This document shows positions 1 to 10,348 of a DNA stretch of 64,000 nt, in pieces. A model generated the notes under the pieces. The model worked only from the letters and a program-made list of their open reading frames with translations, searched no databases and had not been told where the DNA came from. The position numbers and the translations under genes were made by a program. The stretch's first letter is position 1, and each line of letters opens with the position of its first letter. The DNA comes from Rhynchonema sp. JSB1_4 (lineage: Eukaryota; Nematoda; Chromadorea; Monhysterida; Xyalidae). Where the stretch lies: NCBI GenBank assembly GCA_030248065.1, contig JASAMV010008914.1:28663-92662 (forward strand), given 5' to 3'.

Positions 1-390
1 TGGAATTCACAAAACAAAGTCAAGCTCACCGTCAAGCTCAATGTCCAAGTTCACCATCAAACTCAAAGACACGTGTAAAATGACGGTGAACTATCGCGAG
101 TTCACCGTCAAGTTCAACGTCAGGCTTGCAATGGGAATGGAAAAAACTGTCGGCCAACCAAACTACGCTTTTCACAACGTTAAAATTAGCACAGGCTGTG
201 CTGTGGCAACACACTACAATGCAGCACAGCACTGTGTTGCAGTGAACGGTTGTTGTATGCCAGTGCTAGCGAAACGTTCAGCTTGACTTTGAAGTTGACG
301 GTGAACTTGACGGTGAGCTTGACGTTGAACTCGTGAAAGTTCACCGTTATTTTACACGTGACTTTGAGTTTGACGGTAACTTAATCCAAA
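1..390. repeat. Foldback (inverted-repeat) element
   Basis: Left and right halves are reverse complements. The stretch around 50-127 (CACGTGTAAAATGACGGTGA and following) pairs with about 279-382 (TTTACACGTGACTTTGAG and neighbours). The arms consist of repeated GTCAAGTTCACC-type words. The left end coincides with the window edge, so its true boundary is not visible. A partial copy of the same family lies at 59671-59735. No coding capacity is evident. Confidence 0.75.
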
Positions 391-413
391 GCTGATGCGT
401 TTTAGATGACAGA

Positions 414-983
414 CACATCAGTGGAGCACCAAGTGCAAAATGAATCACCACGTACAAAAGTGACATTGTATATTGTGGCAATCGATGACGAAAATGTTAC
501 GTAATTGCGAACTTGGTTCACCACTGAGATTGTCGAAGCACGTCGGGCGCCTCCCGTGTTGCCGATCGCAACACTTGGTCAAACTTTAGGCGCTACTACC
601 TAGACAAACTCTCGTTGACTCAATGCCAGGGTAATGAGCAGAAGGCCCACGTGCTGATCAAACTACGACGCTGTGCACATTGGGCTCCACCCACAGTGTT
701 TGTGCACTTCGGGCTCCTCCCACATGACTCTTGTTGACAGGTGCGATCCGATACAGTCGGTATTCTCTCATGCAATCGCTCAATTGCGATGTTTTTTTCA
801 GGCAATGACAACAATAGCCAAAAATGTTTCGCCATTTGCGTATATAGGGTGGTCTTCCAAAGGTGACCGGTCATCGGTGTCCGCCGGTCGATCGGGTCAC
901 TTTTTTATGGTGATGTATTGGCGATGCAGTGGCATCGGGATACCTTTAGCATGAAACTACAAGGCACGCATGAACCAGTCGGT
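414..983. repeat. Duplicated segment, copy 1 (pair 3357-3919)
   Basis: Nearly base-identical to 3357-3919, starting CATCAGTGGAGCACCAAG and ending CCAGAACTGATTTCAAAAT. The main difference is about 30 extra bases here near 588-620, after GGCGCT. The ORFs it contains are identical in both copies and have no recognisable domain. High identity suggests recent duplication or mobile-element spread; no terminal repeats or target duplication were seen. Confidence 0.85.
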
Positions 984-1206
984 TCCAGAACTGATTTCAA
1001 AATATTTTTGTCGGTTTTTGTATCGGTTCTGAGTGTCTGTATTTTTTCATGTACATAATTTGTCGCTCAAATTTAGCAGAAACGGTGGAGAGGAGTGTCG
1101 TTTATTATTAATGTATATGTATTTGTCATATTATCATTCAAGCTCATATATCTATAACCGTGGCCATTCAAATTTCGTTCAGGTGTTTTACAAATACAGG
1201 CCAAGG

Positions 1207-2174
1207 CAGGGTTGAAAAAAAATTTTAACTAACGAGCTTTTTTTTAAAATTTTTTTTTGATTTTTTTTGATGAAAAATTTTTTTATTAGAAAACGTGTTG
1301 CAAACGACGTTTCAGGATAAATGAAATCGATACAACATGTTTTTCAAATATTGAAAAATTTTCGCCTGAGACCGAACTTGTGTGGTGGTGACACCCGGTG
1401 GTATTGTGCAGATTCCATGGTCTCCGACCAGTCTGAGGTTAATGTTCACTAACGATGTTACTCTGATGTGTTGTAGCATGCCGTACAACGTATTTTAATG
1501 CATCTAATGCTGTATATCTGATATACGACCATCAAAATATCGATTACAGCCCAAATCTTGCGCGTCAGATCGACTTTGCGCGCCCAGTTTTACACCAGAC
1601 CTGCATATATACATGTGTAGTATAGTAAATTTCTAATTTCGTTGCCTCATGCATTCTTACGGACGCAGGGAAACACCCGTTCGAAGTCGAGGCAGGCAAC
1701 ATACTCAGCACACACAGACGACAAGCCACGCAGCTGGCTCGTGTGCGTTTCAAATGTTTCAGTCACACAAGCAGTGTGTGTCAGCTGCGTGGCTTGTTGA
1801 CTGTGTGTTCAGCTTGTTGCCTGCTTCGACTTCGAACGGGAGTTTCCCTGCGTCTGTAAAATGCATGAGGCAACGAAATTAGAAATTTACTATAGCATGT
1901 AGTAGTACATTATCGGTGCCACATCACTATAAAAGACCAGCCCCGCGCATTCCTATACGGATTTGGGGATAATACAGGGCGCCACAGGCGCGATTTTGGA
2001 AAAATTGTCCCGTCCACAGAAAAAAAGTGCCAATTTTTTGCCTCGAAAAAGGCCATTTTTGGACATTTCAGCCCATTTTGGGCAACTTTTTTTATAAAAA
2101 AAACAAAATCTGAGTTTCAAAAAAAATATTTTTTAAATTTTTTTTGATTAACTACTTTTTTTGAAACAACCCTG
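1207..2174. mobile_element. hAT-type MITE, CAGGGTTG family (968 bp)
   Basis: Begins CAGGGTTGAAAAAAAA and ends with the complement (TTTTGAAACAACCCTG). It is flanked by a perfect 8-bp target duplication GGCCAAGG (1199-1206 and 2175-2182), the hallmark length for hAT transposition. It has no transposase ORF and carries a nested palindrome at 1618-1896. Same family as 4305-4764, 6824-7078, 59010-59536 and 61200-61698. Confidence 0.85.
1618..1896. repeat. Long palindrome nested in the 1207-2174 MITE
   Basis: Arms of about 115 bp: 1618-1735 (TAAATTTCTAATTTCGTTGC, ATGCATT, CCCGTTCGAAGTCGA, CCACGCAGCTG) are repeated as reverse complement at 1783-1896. The loop is about 45 bp. A foldback element, capable of a long hairpin if transcribed. 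No coding content. Confidence 0.85.
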
Positions 2175-2182
2175 GGCCAAGG

Positions 2183-3356
2183 GATTGCTCAGGTATCCCA
2201 AGGGAATCCCAAAGGTCATATTTATCTCGACTGTGAGTTTGAATTTTAAAAAATCGTTTTTATTTTTCGCTTATGTTTAATTCGCCGATTTTAAGCCAAA
2301 TACTACACAAAATTCGCTCATGCGCGCGTGGCGCGCGAAAATGTTACACTTTTGTGAATATTCGTCGTGAAGTCACTTCAAGGTGCGGGTTCATTTGATT
2401 TTTCATTTTTTTCTGGCATTCGTCTTCACACTTTTGTCGTTGTGACTTCTGTCATGTGTGTGTCGATACTGGATGCAAACAATAAATTGAAATTGAATTG
2501 TGAAGTGTCTCTTCTGGCTGCGGAAGGTTGACAGTTTTCCAGAGCGCACTGTTTGAGCTGGAGTTGAGACTGAAGTGACAAAACAGTCAATCAGTCACAA
2601 AACGGTCATAAATTTACTCACCACCAGGCTGCAGTACACAGGTGTGCTGTATGTGTGTGCAAGAGGCACCCTGATCTAGCAAGATGCACGTGCATTATTA
2701 TTGCTTGTCTCTGCTCACTGTGTGTGTGTGTGTTTGCACACGCAAAGAACAAACATGGGCACACTGCAGCAGTATTGATTAATTATGCAACGCTACCAAC
2801 ACCATTCTGTTTCACCGACCCACCTAAATAATAAAAGCAATCTTTAGACAACCGCTCAGCACAGCTCCTGTGGCCCACAGGAGTGCGCGCTGTAAAGCAA
2901 GAGCACAACAAGCGAAACAACACCACACTAGGAGGCGTACGTTGTAGACGAGGACTGGGGATGAGATGGGTCGGCTTCCAGCTGATACCGCTCTTAGGCC
3001 TGTGCACCCAGTTCAAATCCAACGTCGTCTCATGCGCAGCTTTTTGTAATTTTTAAGTTTGCCGTTATTTTCTGGAAATTGTTTGCTGAGTATTTTCTGA
3101 TGTTTTGTCTCATTTTTGTTGAAAGATTTGGTTGGCCCTGTTTCCAAAGTTACAATCAGAAAACAAAATCACCAAAAACATATCTCGGCACCGGCAGGCA
3201 TGAAAAGCGAACAGCGCCCGAAAGTGCCTGCTCACTATAAAGAGTGTATGCTGTGTGTTTTGGTTGCATAAAACTCGTGCGTGATGTTTCACTACCACGC
3301 ACCACACATCTTCACTGCGCCGTACGTATCAATACAATGTCGACGTCAACATTTCA
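2183..3356. other. Gene-free spacer
   Basis: No supported exon. A run AATAAATTGAAATTGAATTG at about 2482-2501 resembles the simple 3' tail of some non-LTR retroelements, but no upstream reverse-transcriptase remnant was recognised. Open frames here are short and domain-free on both strands. Confidence 0.5.
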
Positions 3357-3919
3357 ACATCAGTGGAGCACCAAGTGCAAAATGAATCACCAAGTACAAA
3401 AGTGACATTGTATATTGTGGCAATCGATGACGAAAATGTTACGTAATTGCGAACTTGGTGCACCACTGAGATTGTCGAGGCACGTCAGGCGCCTCCCGTG
3501 TTGCCGATCGCAACACTTGGTCAAACTTTAGGCGCTAAATGCCAGGGTAATGAGCAGAAGGCCCACGTGCTGATCAAACTACGACGCTGTGCACATTGGA
3601 CTCCACCCACAGTGTTTGTGCACTTCGGGCTCCTCCCACATGACTCTTGTTGACAGGTGCGATCCGATACAGTCGGTATTCTCTCATGCAATCGCTCAAT
3701 TGCGATGTTTTTTTCAGGCAATGACAACAATAGCCAAAAATGTTTCGCCATTTGCGTATATAGGGTGGTCTTCCAAAGGTGACCGGTCATCGGTGTCCGC
3801 CGGTCGATCGGGTCACTTTTTTATGGTGATGTATTGGCGATGCAGTGGCATCGGGATACCTTTAGCATAAAACTACAAGGTACGCATGAACCAGTCGGTT
3901 CCAGAACTGATTTCAAAAT
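3357..3919. repeat. Duplicated segment, copy 2 (pair 414-983)
   Basis: Second copy of the 414-983 segment, almost identical and in the same orientation. It reads GGCGCTAAATGCCAGGG where copy 1 has an extra insert. Immediately downstream, 3937-4042 is a third, diverged partial copy of the TTACGTAATTGCGAACTTGG to TTTAGGCGC portion. Confidence 0.85.
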
Positions 3920-3936
3920 GCTGAAAGGAGCCTTTT

Positions 3937-4262
3937 AAGCGAGTTATGTAATTCCGAACTTGGCGCTCCACTGAGATGGTCGAGCGCACGTCGGACGCCT
4001 CTCGTGTTACCGGCCGCAACATTTGGTCAAGTTCTGGGCGCCACGCATCTTTTAGTCAACACCGGGAGTCCGACGAAAACTTTGCGCCCCACAGAAAACT
4101 TGGAGCGCCACAAAAAACTTCGGGCGCCACCAAAACGGCCCTATCGAACTTGGCGCTCCACAAAAAAAACTTGGAGCGCCACAAAAAAACGAATAAACAT
4201 CGCGCGCCACCCAAAACTTGGAGCGCCACCGAAAAGGGGGTTGCACAACGAGCGCCACAGAC
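3937..4262. repeat. Diverged partial copy followed by CTTGGAGCGCCAC minisatellite
   Basis: 3937-4042 matches part of the 414/3357 duplicated segment at lower identity. From about 4075 to 4262 a degenerate unit of about 17-25 bp, built on CTTGGAGCGCCACAAAAAA, recurs about eight times. The open frames across it on both strands are periodic translations of the repeat and are not taken as genes. Confidence 0.7.
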
Positions 4263-4304
4263 CGCTCCGCTCTTAACTACTGACCGCTCCGCTAATCCTG
4301 CAGG

Positions 4305-4764
4305 CAGGGTTGGGCAAAAAAACGACGGCGTTTTTTCTTAAAAAAACGACGTTTTTTTCAAAAAAACGCCTGGGTCGTTTTTCGTTTTTTTAAATCCTGA
4401 ATTTCCTTGATTTTCCCTGATTTTTCAGGGAAAGTGCCCTGATTATCAAGGAAAATCAATTTTTGGTCCCGTTTTTTTCAAAAAATTTTTGCTTTGTCGA
4501 GATACGTCGATATACGGAGTTTGACTTTCAGTGATGACCCCGGCCAAAGTTGGTCCCATGATTCGGGTCTGATATGATCTTAACAACTCGCTAGAAAAGG
4601 GTTGAAACCCGTTTATTTTGCCTCAGAACACATAGAATTACTTCATTTAACCACGTTTTCTTCCCAACATGAGCGTTTTTCATTTTTTTGGGGGCATATT
4701 TTGGTCATCTGGGCGTTTTAAAAAACACGATTTTTTGGAAAAAAACGTTTTTTGCCCAACCCTG
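4305..4764. mobile_element. hAT-type MITE, CAGGGTTG family (460 bp)
   Basis: Terminal inverted repeats CAGGGTTGGGCAAAAAAACG and GTTTTTTGCCCAACCCTG. Flanking 8-mers CCTGCAGG (4297-4304) and CCTACAGG (4765-4772) form a target duplication with one mismatch. Internal sequence is nearly identical to 61200-61698, implying recent activity of a shared source. It lies just past the stop codon of the RGS gene (4797), so it may sit in that gene's 3' UTR. Confidence 0.9.
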
Positions 4765-4796
4765 CCTACAGGTATGCTGATAATACACAACCCGAA

Positions 4797-7759
4797 TCAG
4801 AGCAAGGATTTCAGCAATTTCTTGTACCCGTCCGAGGTCAAGAACTGATAATACGGCTGTTTGCTCAGTTTATCCTTGCACTGCACAATGGCGCGATCGA
4901 AAATGTTCGTTTCGGTCGTACCGATTTGCGATTCGATCTTGTTCAGTTCGCCCATCGTCAGGTCGAGCTCGGTGGCGAATCCTTTGGCGCACAAATACGA
5001 CTTGTGAATGTCCCTCGCCAAACGTTCGCTTTTGCTGTCGTCTGTGCCGGTGGATGGAATGAAGTTGGATACAGTCGACCCTCTCTATACTGACAGGATC
5101 ACAACCCGGGCATGTTCAGTCATGTCATAATGAATGTTCACACTGGAGAGCAATAAAATTATGAGACTAATGGCTGATGGGTATCTGGGATACCATTAGG
5201 CAGCTTCAAACAAAAGATTTGAACTGCCCCACAGGGTTCAAACGACGTTTCAACAACGCTGTATTCTGAAACATCAAAAGCACCACTTCTAGTCTGCTTT
5301 TAAGATTAGCCTCCAGCAGGTGCTCAGCTTCAAGTATAAGTCGAGGTGCAAGTGACTAGCCATCGCAGCACCCCGCTGTGAGCATGCGAGTGTAACGTCC
5401 GACACTTCATGACCCGAGAATTAACGCCGGACTTTTTGAATTCGCACAACTGATGTTTCAATCCAGAAATGCAACAACCGCGAACCAACCAGATGAGCAC
5501 GCTTTATACTCATCGACGGCCTCGAGGAATCGCAGATACTCGATGCCATGCACGACAGCGATGTCGCGTGTCGCATTCAAAGTGTCGCTGTGTCGTGCCA
5601 GGTCGAGCAGAAAACGGCGGAATCGCCACAGACCGATCTGGAACTTATATTTTTTTGCTCAAATTCCGTCAACCAATCATTTCATACACTTTAGGTATTG
5701 GTCGCACAATGACTTTATAAGAATTGGTCAAATTTTTTTCCTGAATCGTAAAGAGGGACAGTGACGGGGCAATGACGTTGCGTTGGATGATCGCACACAA
5801 AACACGTAGTAAAGAGAATGTTTCAGACCTGCGGCAACGTGGTTGATCTGCTAGATTATTTTCAGCTGAAAATGTTTTGTGAGAATCACAAATAGCACAG
5901 TGGTTAAGAGTGACTGAACGTGAAAATCAGGATTGATTTGATGAATTCTTATATAGTCATTGTGCGACCAATATACATACATATTGTTGAAATCTTTGGA
6001 TGCATGTGAAATGTCGCGGGGGACGCACGAAGTCAATGTCAAGATATTCTAAGTGTGCAATTTTATTGGAAATGGCGTGTTGGGTGCAAAGGTAGGTGTA
6101 AACGTGAAACATTGTCTGTTGTTGCGTGGAATGTTTCAAGTTTACTGTGCTTTGCTTTACACCGACCTTTACTCGCAATCCCAACTCTTGTTCACACCGT
6201 TTCGAAACCTCTACTGTAAGCATTCACAAGCTATACAGCCACAATTGCGTTCAGATTTGACAGCAGATGACCAAATGGCTTGAAACATCAGCTTGTTGCC
6301 AACAAGTTTGCTGATGTTTCACCATTCAGTCACCGCACACAACGTTGTAGTGAAACATCAGCAACGCACATGGTTATCGATGAGCGCGTCGAACGACATG
6401 GCCCATTTGATGACGTCATTGTAGGTCAACAGTTTCTCCAAGAATTCAATGTAGAGCGGTGACAGACGGAATCGATGGTATTGATCGTTCTGAAGAATGA
6501 AAAAAGTCGTTTTGAGTCACTTAGCCACCTGATGCATTCGCACTAATGGTGACCTGGTGCACCGCCCGTCTGTGAAATCAGTTTGCCACGGGCAACCAAA
6601 AACACGCGGCAAGCATCACATTGAAACATCAGGTGGCTCCACCAGTGCGCACTGACACTGACCTGCAACAATTTGGTGTAGATGTCCTTCTGTGCGAGCT
6701 CGAACGGCTTGACATCCAGCGGCATTTGGCTGGCTGCTGTCTGCATTGCCTGAATTGACAGGGCGTCTGCTTTTGTGCGTCTGGGATAAGACAAAAACTA
6801 AATAATGGAAATAATATTTCAACCAGGGTTGGGCAAAAAAACGTCTGGGTCGTTTTTCGTTTTTTTTAATCCTGAATTTCCTTGATTTTCTGATATGGGA
6901 TGGTAACAACTCGCAAGAAAAGTTTGAAACCCGTTTATTTTGCCTCAAACACATAGAATTACTTCATTTAACCACGTTTTCTTCCCAACATGAGCGTTCC
7001 ATTTTTTCGGGCATATTTTGGTCATCTGGGCGTTTTAACAAAACGATTTTTTGAAAAAAAGTTTTTTGCTCAACCCTGATTTCAACAGGCATGTTTATAG
7101 TGACACAAAGGCTCTAGTACACCACCACGCACATCAATGAAATCCTGTCTGATGTTTAGTGTTTCGGCGAACTGCTTGACAATGCTGCGTGCCTGGTCAT
7201 GTTGCTTTTTGGGATTGTCCGTCAAAGACAACATTTGATTCACGGTGTCGTAGAATTGCAGGTTCTCTTCCGCCAGATTTTGTTGCAGAAAGTACGTGTA
7301 CAGCTGACGACCTGAAAAGAAAATCTGTTTACGTTTTTTTGTCAATTCAGGCGCAGGCCTAAATTCCCATGCCTGCGAACCTTGGTGATTGGTGTTTTGT
7401 CCGACACGGGTCACGGGATATTTCCATAATTTTGTGACGTTCACAAATGCAACTAGTTTCGAGCTGCGTAAAAATATAGTTTTTGTTAGGCTTTGGAAAT
7501 AGGCATGCGGTGATCAAAATTGACGTCATCGGCTAAATTCCTAAACGAAAAGCGTCGCGTGCCCAAGTCAGGACTGAGGAGGATCGATCACCCAAGATAG
7601 GAACCGATCAAGGTGCGTCACCTTTTGGTTGTGCCAAACACTGCATCACGCTGCGTGTCTTCGCCCATCCGGCAACAGTGTCGAAATCCAGTCCAGTCGG
7701 GCTCGGTATTTCGGCGCGATCCTTCGCATCGCTTGGTGCGGCGGTCCAATTGTCGACTT
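4797..7759 (-). CDS. Tandem RGS-domain protein, 3' six exons (5' end missing)
   Basis: Regulator of G-protein signalling domains normally accelerate GTP hydrolysis by G-alpha subunits or act as scaffolds at the membrane. Exons in order of translation: 7622-7759, about 7115-7311, about 6663-6780, 6370-6489, 5490-5637 and 4797-5041, stop TGA at 4797-4799. RGS domain 1 runs through the first four exons: WAKTRSVMQCL, then YTYFLQQNLAEENLQFYDTV (the FL..EN..F helix), FELAQKDIYTKLLQ (F-x-x-AQ-x-x-IY motif), then YHRFRLSPLY. Domain 2 starts at VIKWAMSFDALID and continues IGLWRFRRFLLDLA, IEYLRFLEAVDEYK, NIFDRAIVQCKDKL and YYQFLTSDGYKKLL. Junction phases agree except exon 2 to 3, whose donor is uncertain. 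Domain 2 ends five residues before the stop and no kinase follows, so it is not a GRK. RGS22-like or AKAP10-like tandem-RGS proteins are alternatives. Upstream exons were not found. Confidence 0.85.
5267..5460. repeat. Opposed decamer pair, TGAAACATCA (5267) and TGATGTTTCA (5451)
   Basis: Two exact copies of the window-wide decamer in opposite orientation. Both lie in the intron between the last two exons of the RGS gene; the second is 29 nt inside the 5' splice site of that intron on the minus strand. See the findings on the dispersed decamer. Confidence 0.8.
6060..6215. repeat. Degenerate copy of the GTGTAAAGGTCGG foldback family
   Basis: Contains AACGTGAAACATTGTCTG, GTGGAATGTTTCAAGTTTAC, CACCGACCTTTACTC and CACACCGTTTCGAAA in the same order as the intact element at 53074-53283, and related to 10999-11150. 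Located in the last RGS introns; non-coding. Confidence 0.7.
6281..6360. repeat. Cluster of three TGAAACATCA decamers forming hairpins
   Basis: Copies at 6281-6290, 6312-6321 and 6351-6360 alternate in orientation. 6281-6321 reads TGAAACATCAGC-TTGTTG-CC-AACAAG-TTT-GCTGATGTTTCA, a near-perfect hairpin. 6311-6362 forms a second one with arms GCTGATGTTTCAC and GTGAAACATCAGC. The third copy is 9 nt inside the 5' splice site after the RGS exon 6370-6489 (minus strand). Confidence 0.85.
6528..6575 (-). repeat. Dispersed ~45-bp element, copy 1 (GGTGCACC core)
   Basis: CATTCGCACTAATGGTGACC followed by TGGTGCACCGCCCGTC is the reverse complement of the word series GGTGCACCAGGTCATCGTC-AGTGCGAATGCACCAG. 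Further copies: 8436-8480, 11221-11275, 22572-22625 and 29293-29339. This copy is in an RGS intron. Confidence 0.75.
6824..7078. mobile_element. hAT-type MITE, CAGGGTTG family, short form (255 bp)
   Basis: CAGGGTTGGGCAAAAAAACG at the left and AGTTTTTTGCTCAACCCTG at the right. Perfect 8-bp target duplication ATTTCAAC (6816-6823 and 7079-7086). It is an internally deleted relative of 4305-4764, sharing the CATAGAATTACTTCATTTAA block. It is inserted in the intron between the second and third RGS exons, so the intron tolerates it. Confidence 0.92.
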
Positions 7760-8060
7760 CTGAAACATTGTCCGCTGCCGTTTCAAAATGTTTTCACAGG
7801 TTGGCGGTGCACCCGGTGATCGCCAGTGTGACTACTACACCAGATGAACATCAGAAAGCAAAAAAGCGAATATCCGAAAAATCCAACGGTTCTGTTTCGA
7901 GATTGTTCGAGTCTTCTCCGATGTTTTACGCGTTTGAAGAGAGTGATTGATCGGTCGATTGCTATTCGCTGCCACTCGTGATGGCCGCTTGGTCGCATTC
8001 GTCGCGTTGCCATTTGACTCGTGCAACTGTGTTGTGTCTCGGTATCTGCGAAGTTAAATG

Positions 8061-8337
8061 GGTGGCCGGACAATTGAGCAAAGCACATTTGAGCAAGACC
8101 ACTTTGAGCAAGTGAAAAAGAGCAGGGCCAAAATAGCAGAGCACTTATTTTGTTCCAATGGCTTAGGCTTAGGCTGATTTTGGTGTCAGGCTTAGGCTGG
8201 CTTAGGCATACGCTTAAGATTAGTTTTGTGTTTGGGCTTAGGCTTAGGCTCAGGCCTATTCGTTTTTAGGTTCTGCTCTTTTGGACTCTGCTCTTTTTCA
8301 CTTGCTCAAAGTGGTCTTGCTCAATTGCCCGTCCGCC
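8061..8337. mobile_element. MITE with 8-bp target duplication and TTAGGC-like core
   Basis: Inverted ends GGTGGCCGGACAATTGAGC and GCTCAATTGCCCGTCCGCC, each continuing into CACTTTGAGCAAGTGAAAAA and its complement. Target duplication GTTAAATG at 8053-8060 and 8338-8345. The centre (about 8158-8262) is made of TTAGGC/CTTAGG words in both orientations. No ORF. The 8-bp duplication points to hAT-type mobilisation. Confidence 0.85.
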
Positions 8338-8345
8338 GTTAAATG

Positions 8346-10348
8346 TGTTGCTCTCAAGCGATTTCTTCACAAGCTACATAGTACATTTATTATATAACAT
8401 TGTTGCTACATAACCGCGTTAACGTGCGGCCATCTTGTGCATTCGCACTGACGATGACCTGGTGCACCTGCCCATCTGAGAAAACAAATCGAAACAAACA
8501 ACAGTCTGCACTAACTTTTCACTTTTTCGCCTCGATCCGCGCATGGCCACGGCACTGGTCTTCATTTTGTCCATTGCTTGGTTGGGTACGCAATTTCAAC
8601 AGCAGAGATATTGCTTGTTATCGGTGTCTGTTCTGCAGCAGCAATTGGGGAAAATACAGAAAAGCGAAGGCTGGGCAGTTTCAGTTAATATCCTGTTCCT
8701 ACATCGAATCCTTCCTTTAATCTTCACCTCGTTTACTGCTGTGTGCATTTCAAACATCATTATAGGACAATTTTGATTATGCAGACATACTTAAAGCCGC
8801 AGTGCCCCGAATGCATTCGAAATGAAGAACCTTGGAGAGAACAAACTGTTTCCCCGGATATATAGATAAACATACAATTTTTGTCACAGGATTCTCACAT
8901 GTGCTTTGTTGTGTTGCCCTATACTGTCTCTTATGAATCCAAACGAAGTTACCACTCCTTGATAAAATGATGCTATTTTTTATTGCAATTTGTGATATGG
9001 ACAGAACCCAACAACTGTAGGCACTACTATGTATATTATATAATACCTAGCTGCATCGGCACAACTTGAGTTATGGTATGCAATTGTGTGCAGGCTGTTG
9101 TCACTTGCAATGGGTTACCGTATTACTTATGTATGTACATCTTGGATCGAGCTGGATACCAATAACACTGGCATGACCATGATAACAAGAATTGGTGACA
9201 CAGTTCTCTGTGACTGTGGCCAGGTACGTACAAGCACTTTGCTATTCTGGCTATGGAAAAATAATGCACTATTAAAATTTTAGCGGCGTTACATTTCTAC
9301 GTGACGTTTTCTACGCAGTATCAAACGTATGGCTTTTAGCGCTGAATTGTCAGCTGAGATTGTGCCATGAAACCATGACAACAGTTTCGCTGCTATACCT
9401 TCATCCACAACAATGCCTTTTTATCCATTTTAGTTTCTTGTTTGTCCCCAGGCAACTCGCTGGAAAACTTCCTATTATATACATTTTCTATTCTTTTCTT
9501 TCCACACGTTATCCGTGCTCTGCTGGCAGTGTCTTTGTGGTGCTGAGTAATATCCTTGAGCTCTCCTGCAGAACTAATTTGTTTCTTGCACCCCCACAAC
9601 GTACAAGTAGGTGGTCAGTAATAAAGTCAAGAATGAAAGGATCACATTCTTTTATCCTCGATTGTCCGGTCACATTATCAATTGGCAAGATAAACAAGAC
9701 TAAACAATGATTTACACAATATTAATGATTGCATAAATACAGCATGCACAAAGAAACTACATAAATAGGTAAAATGGAGACCCAGCGATTGCCAACATGA
9801 ACACAAAGTGGTCTGCTGTATTTTAACCAGACGAGAACCGGAGTGTAGCATGAAGCTCGAGACAACGTTTTCTTTTTCAAAAAATATACAAAAAACAATA
9901 TTGTTATGCCATAATGCAGCTCCAGTGCTGAATAAAGCAGTGACACAGCGAAATCTGTGACCTAATGCAAATAAATTGACATCAATGTTTAAATTCTTTA
10001 ACCACAGCTGATCAGATCTCTTGGCTCCAACACGTTTTGGGTAGTTATTTTAACATCAGGCATTTAAATGTTTCCATCTCAAAAGTTCAACAATTCTGTA
10101 ATGAGAAGATAATCACAGCTCAACTAACTCATCTTACGAAAAGAAACACCGCTTGTAGTACGTTAAAAAAGTTTTTTTGGAAAGAAATTACGTTTGCTGT
10201 ACAACAGTACTGCAGTGGCGCCTAGAAATCGGCTGCAGCAGTCCAAAGCTCATTGTCTTAGGCTGTACAAAAGATGAATATAACGAAATATGAAAGTACA
10301 AAATAATGCAAAGAAAAAGAAACCGAAACTCATCATCACGTCGATGTC
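8346..10348. other. Intergenic, no supported gene
   Basis: Between the RGS gene and the receptor 3' end. 8436-8480 is a copy of the dispersed 45-bp element. An exon-like stretch at 9092-9222 (+) is bounded by CAG and GTACGT but cannot be tied to a family or to neighbouring exons. A 77-aa frame from 8543 (+) starts with a hydrophobic, signal-like stretch. Neither is called a gene. The rest is AT-rich without recognisable structure. Confidence 0.5.
8436..8480 (-). repeat. Dispersed ~45-bp element, copy 2
   Basis: Reads GTGCATTCGCACTGACGATG then ACCTGGTGCACCTGCCC, the closest match in the window to the copy at 29293-29339 in reverse complement. Intergenic. Confidence 0.75.

Noticed and set aside
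8543..9222. Signal-peptide-like frame (8543) and exon-like stretch (9092-9222), plus strand
   Set aside because: Splice phases do not give a continuous frame between them and no family was recognised.
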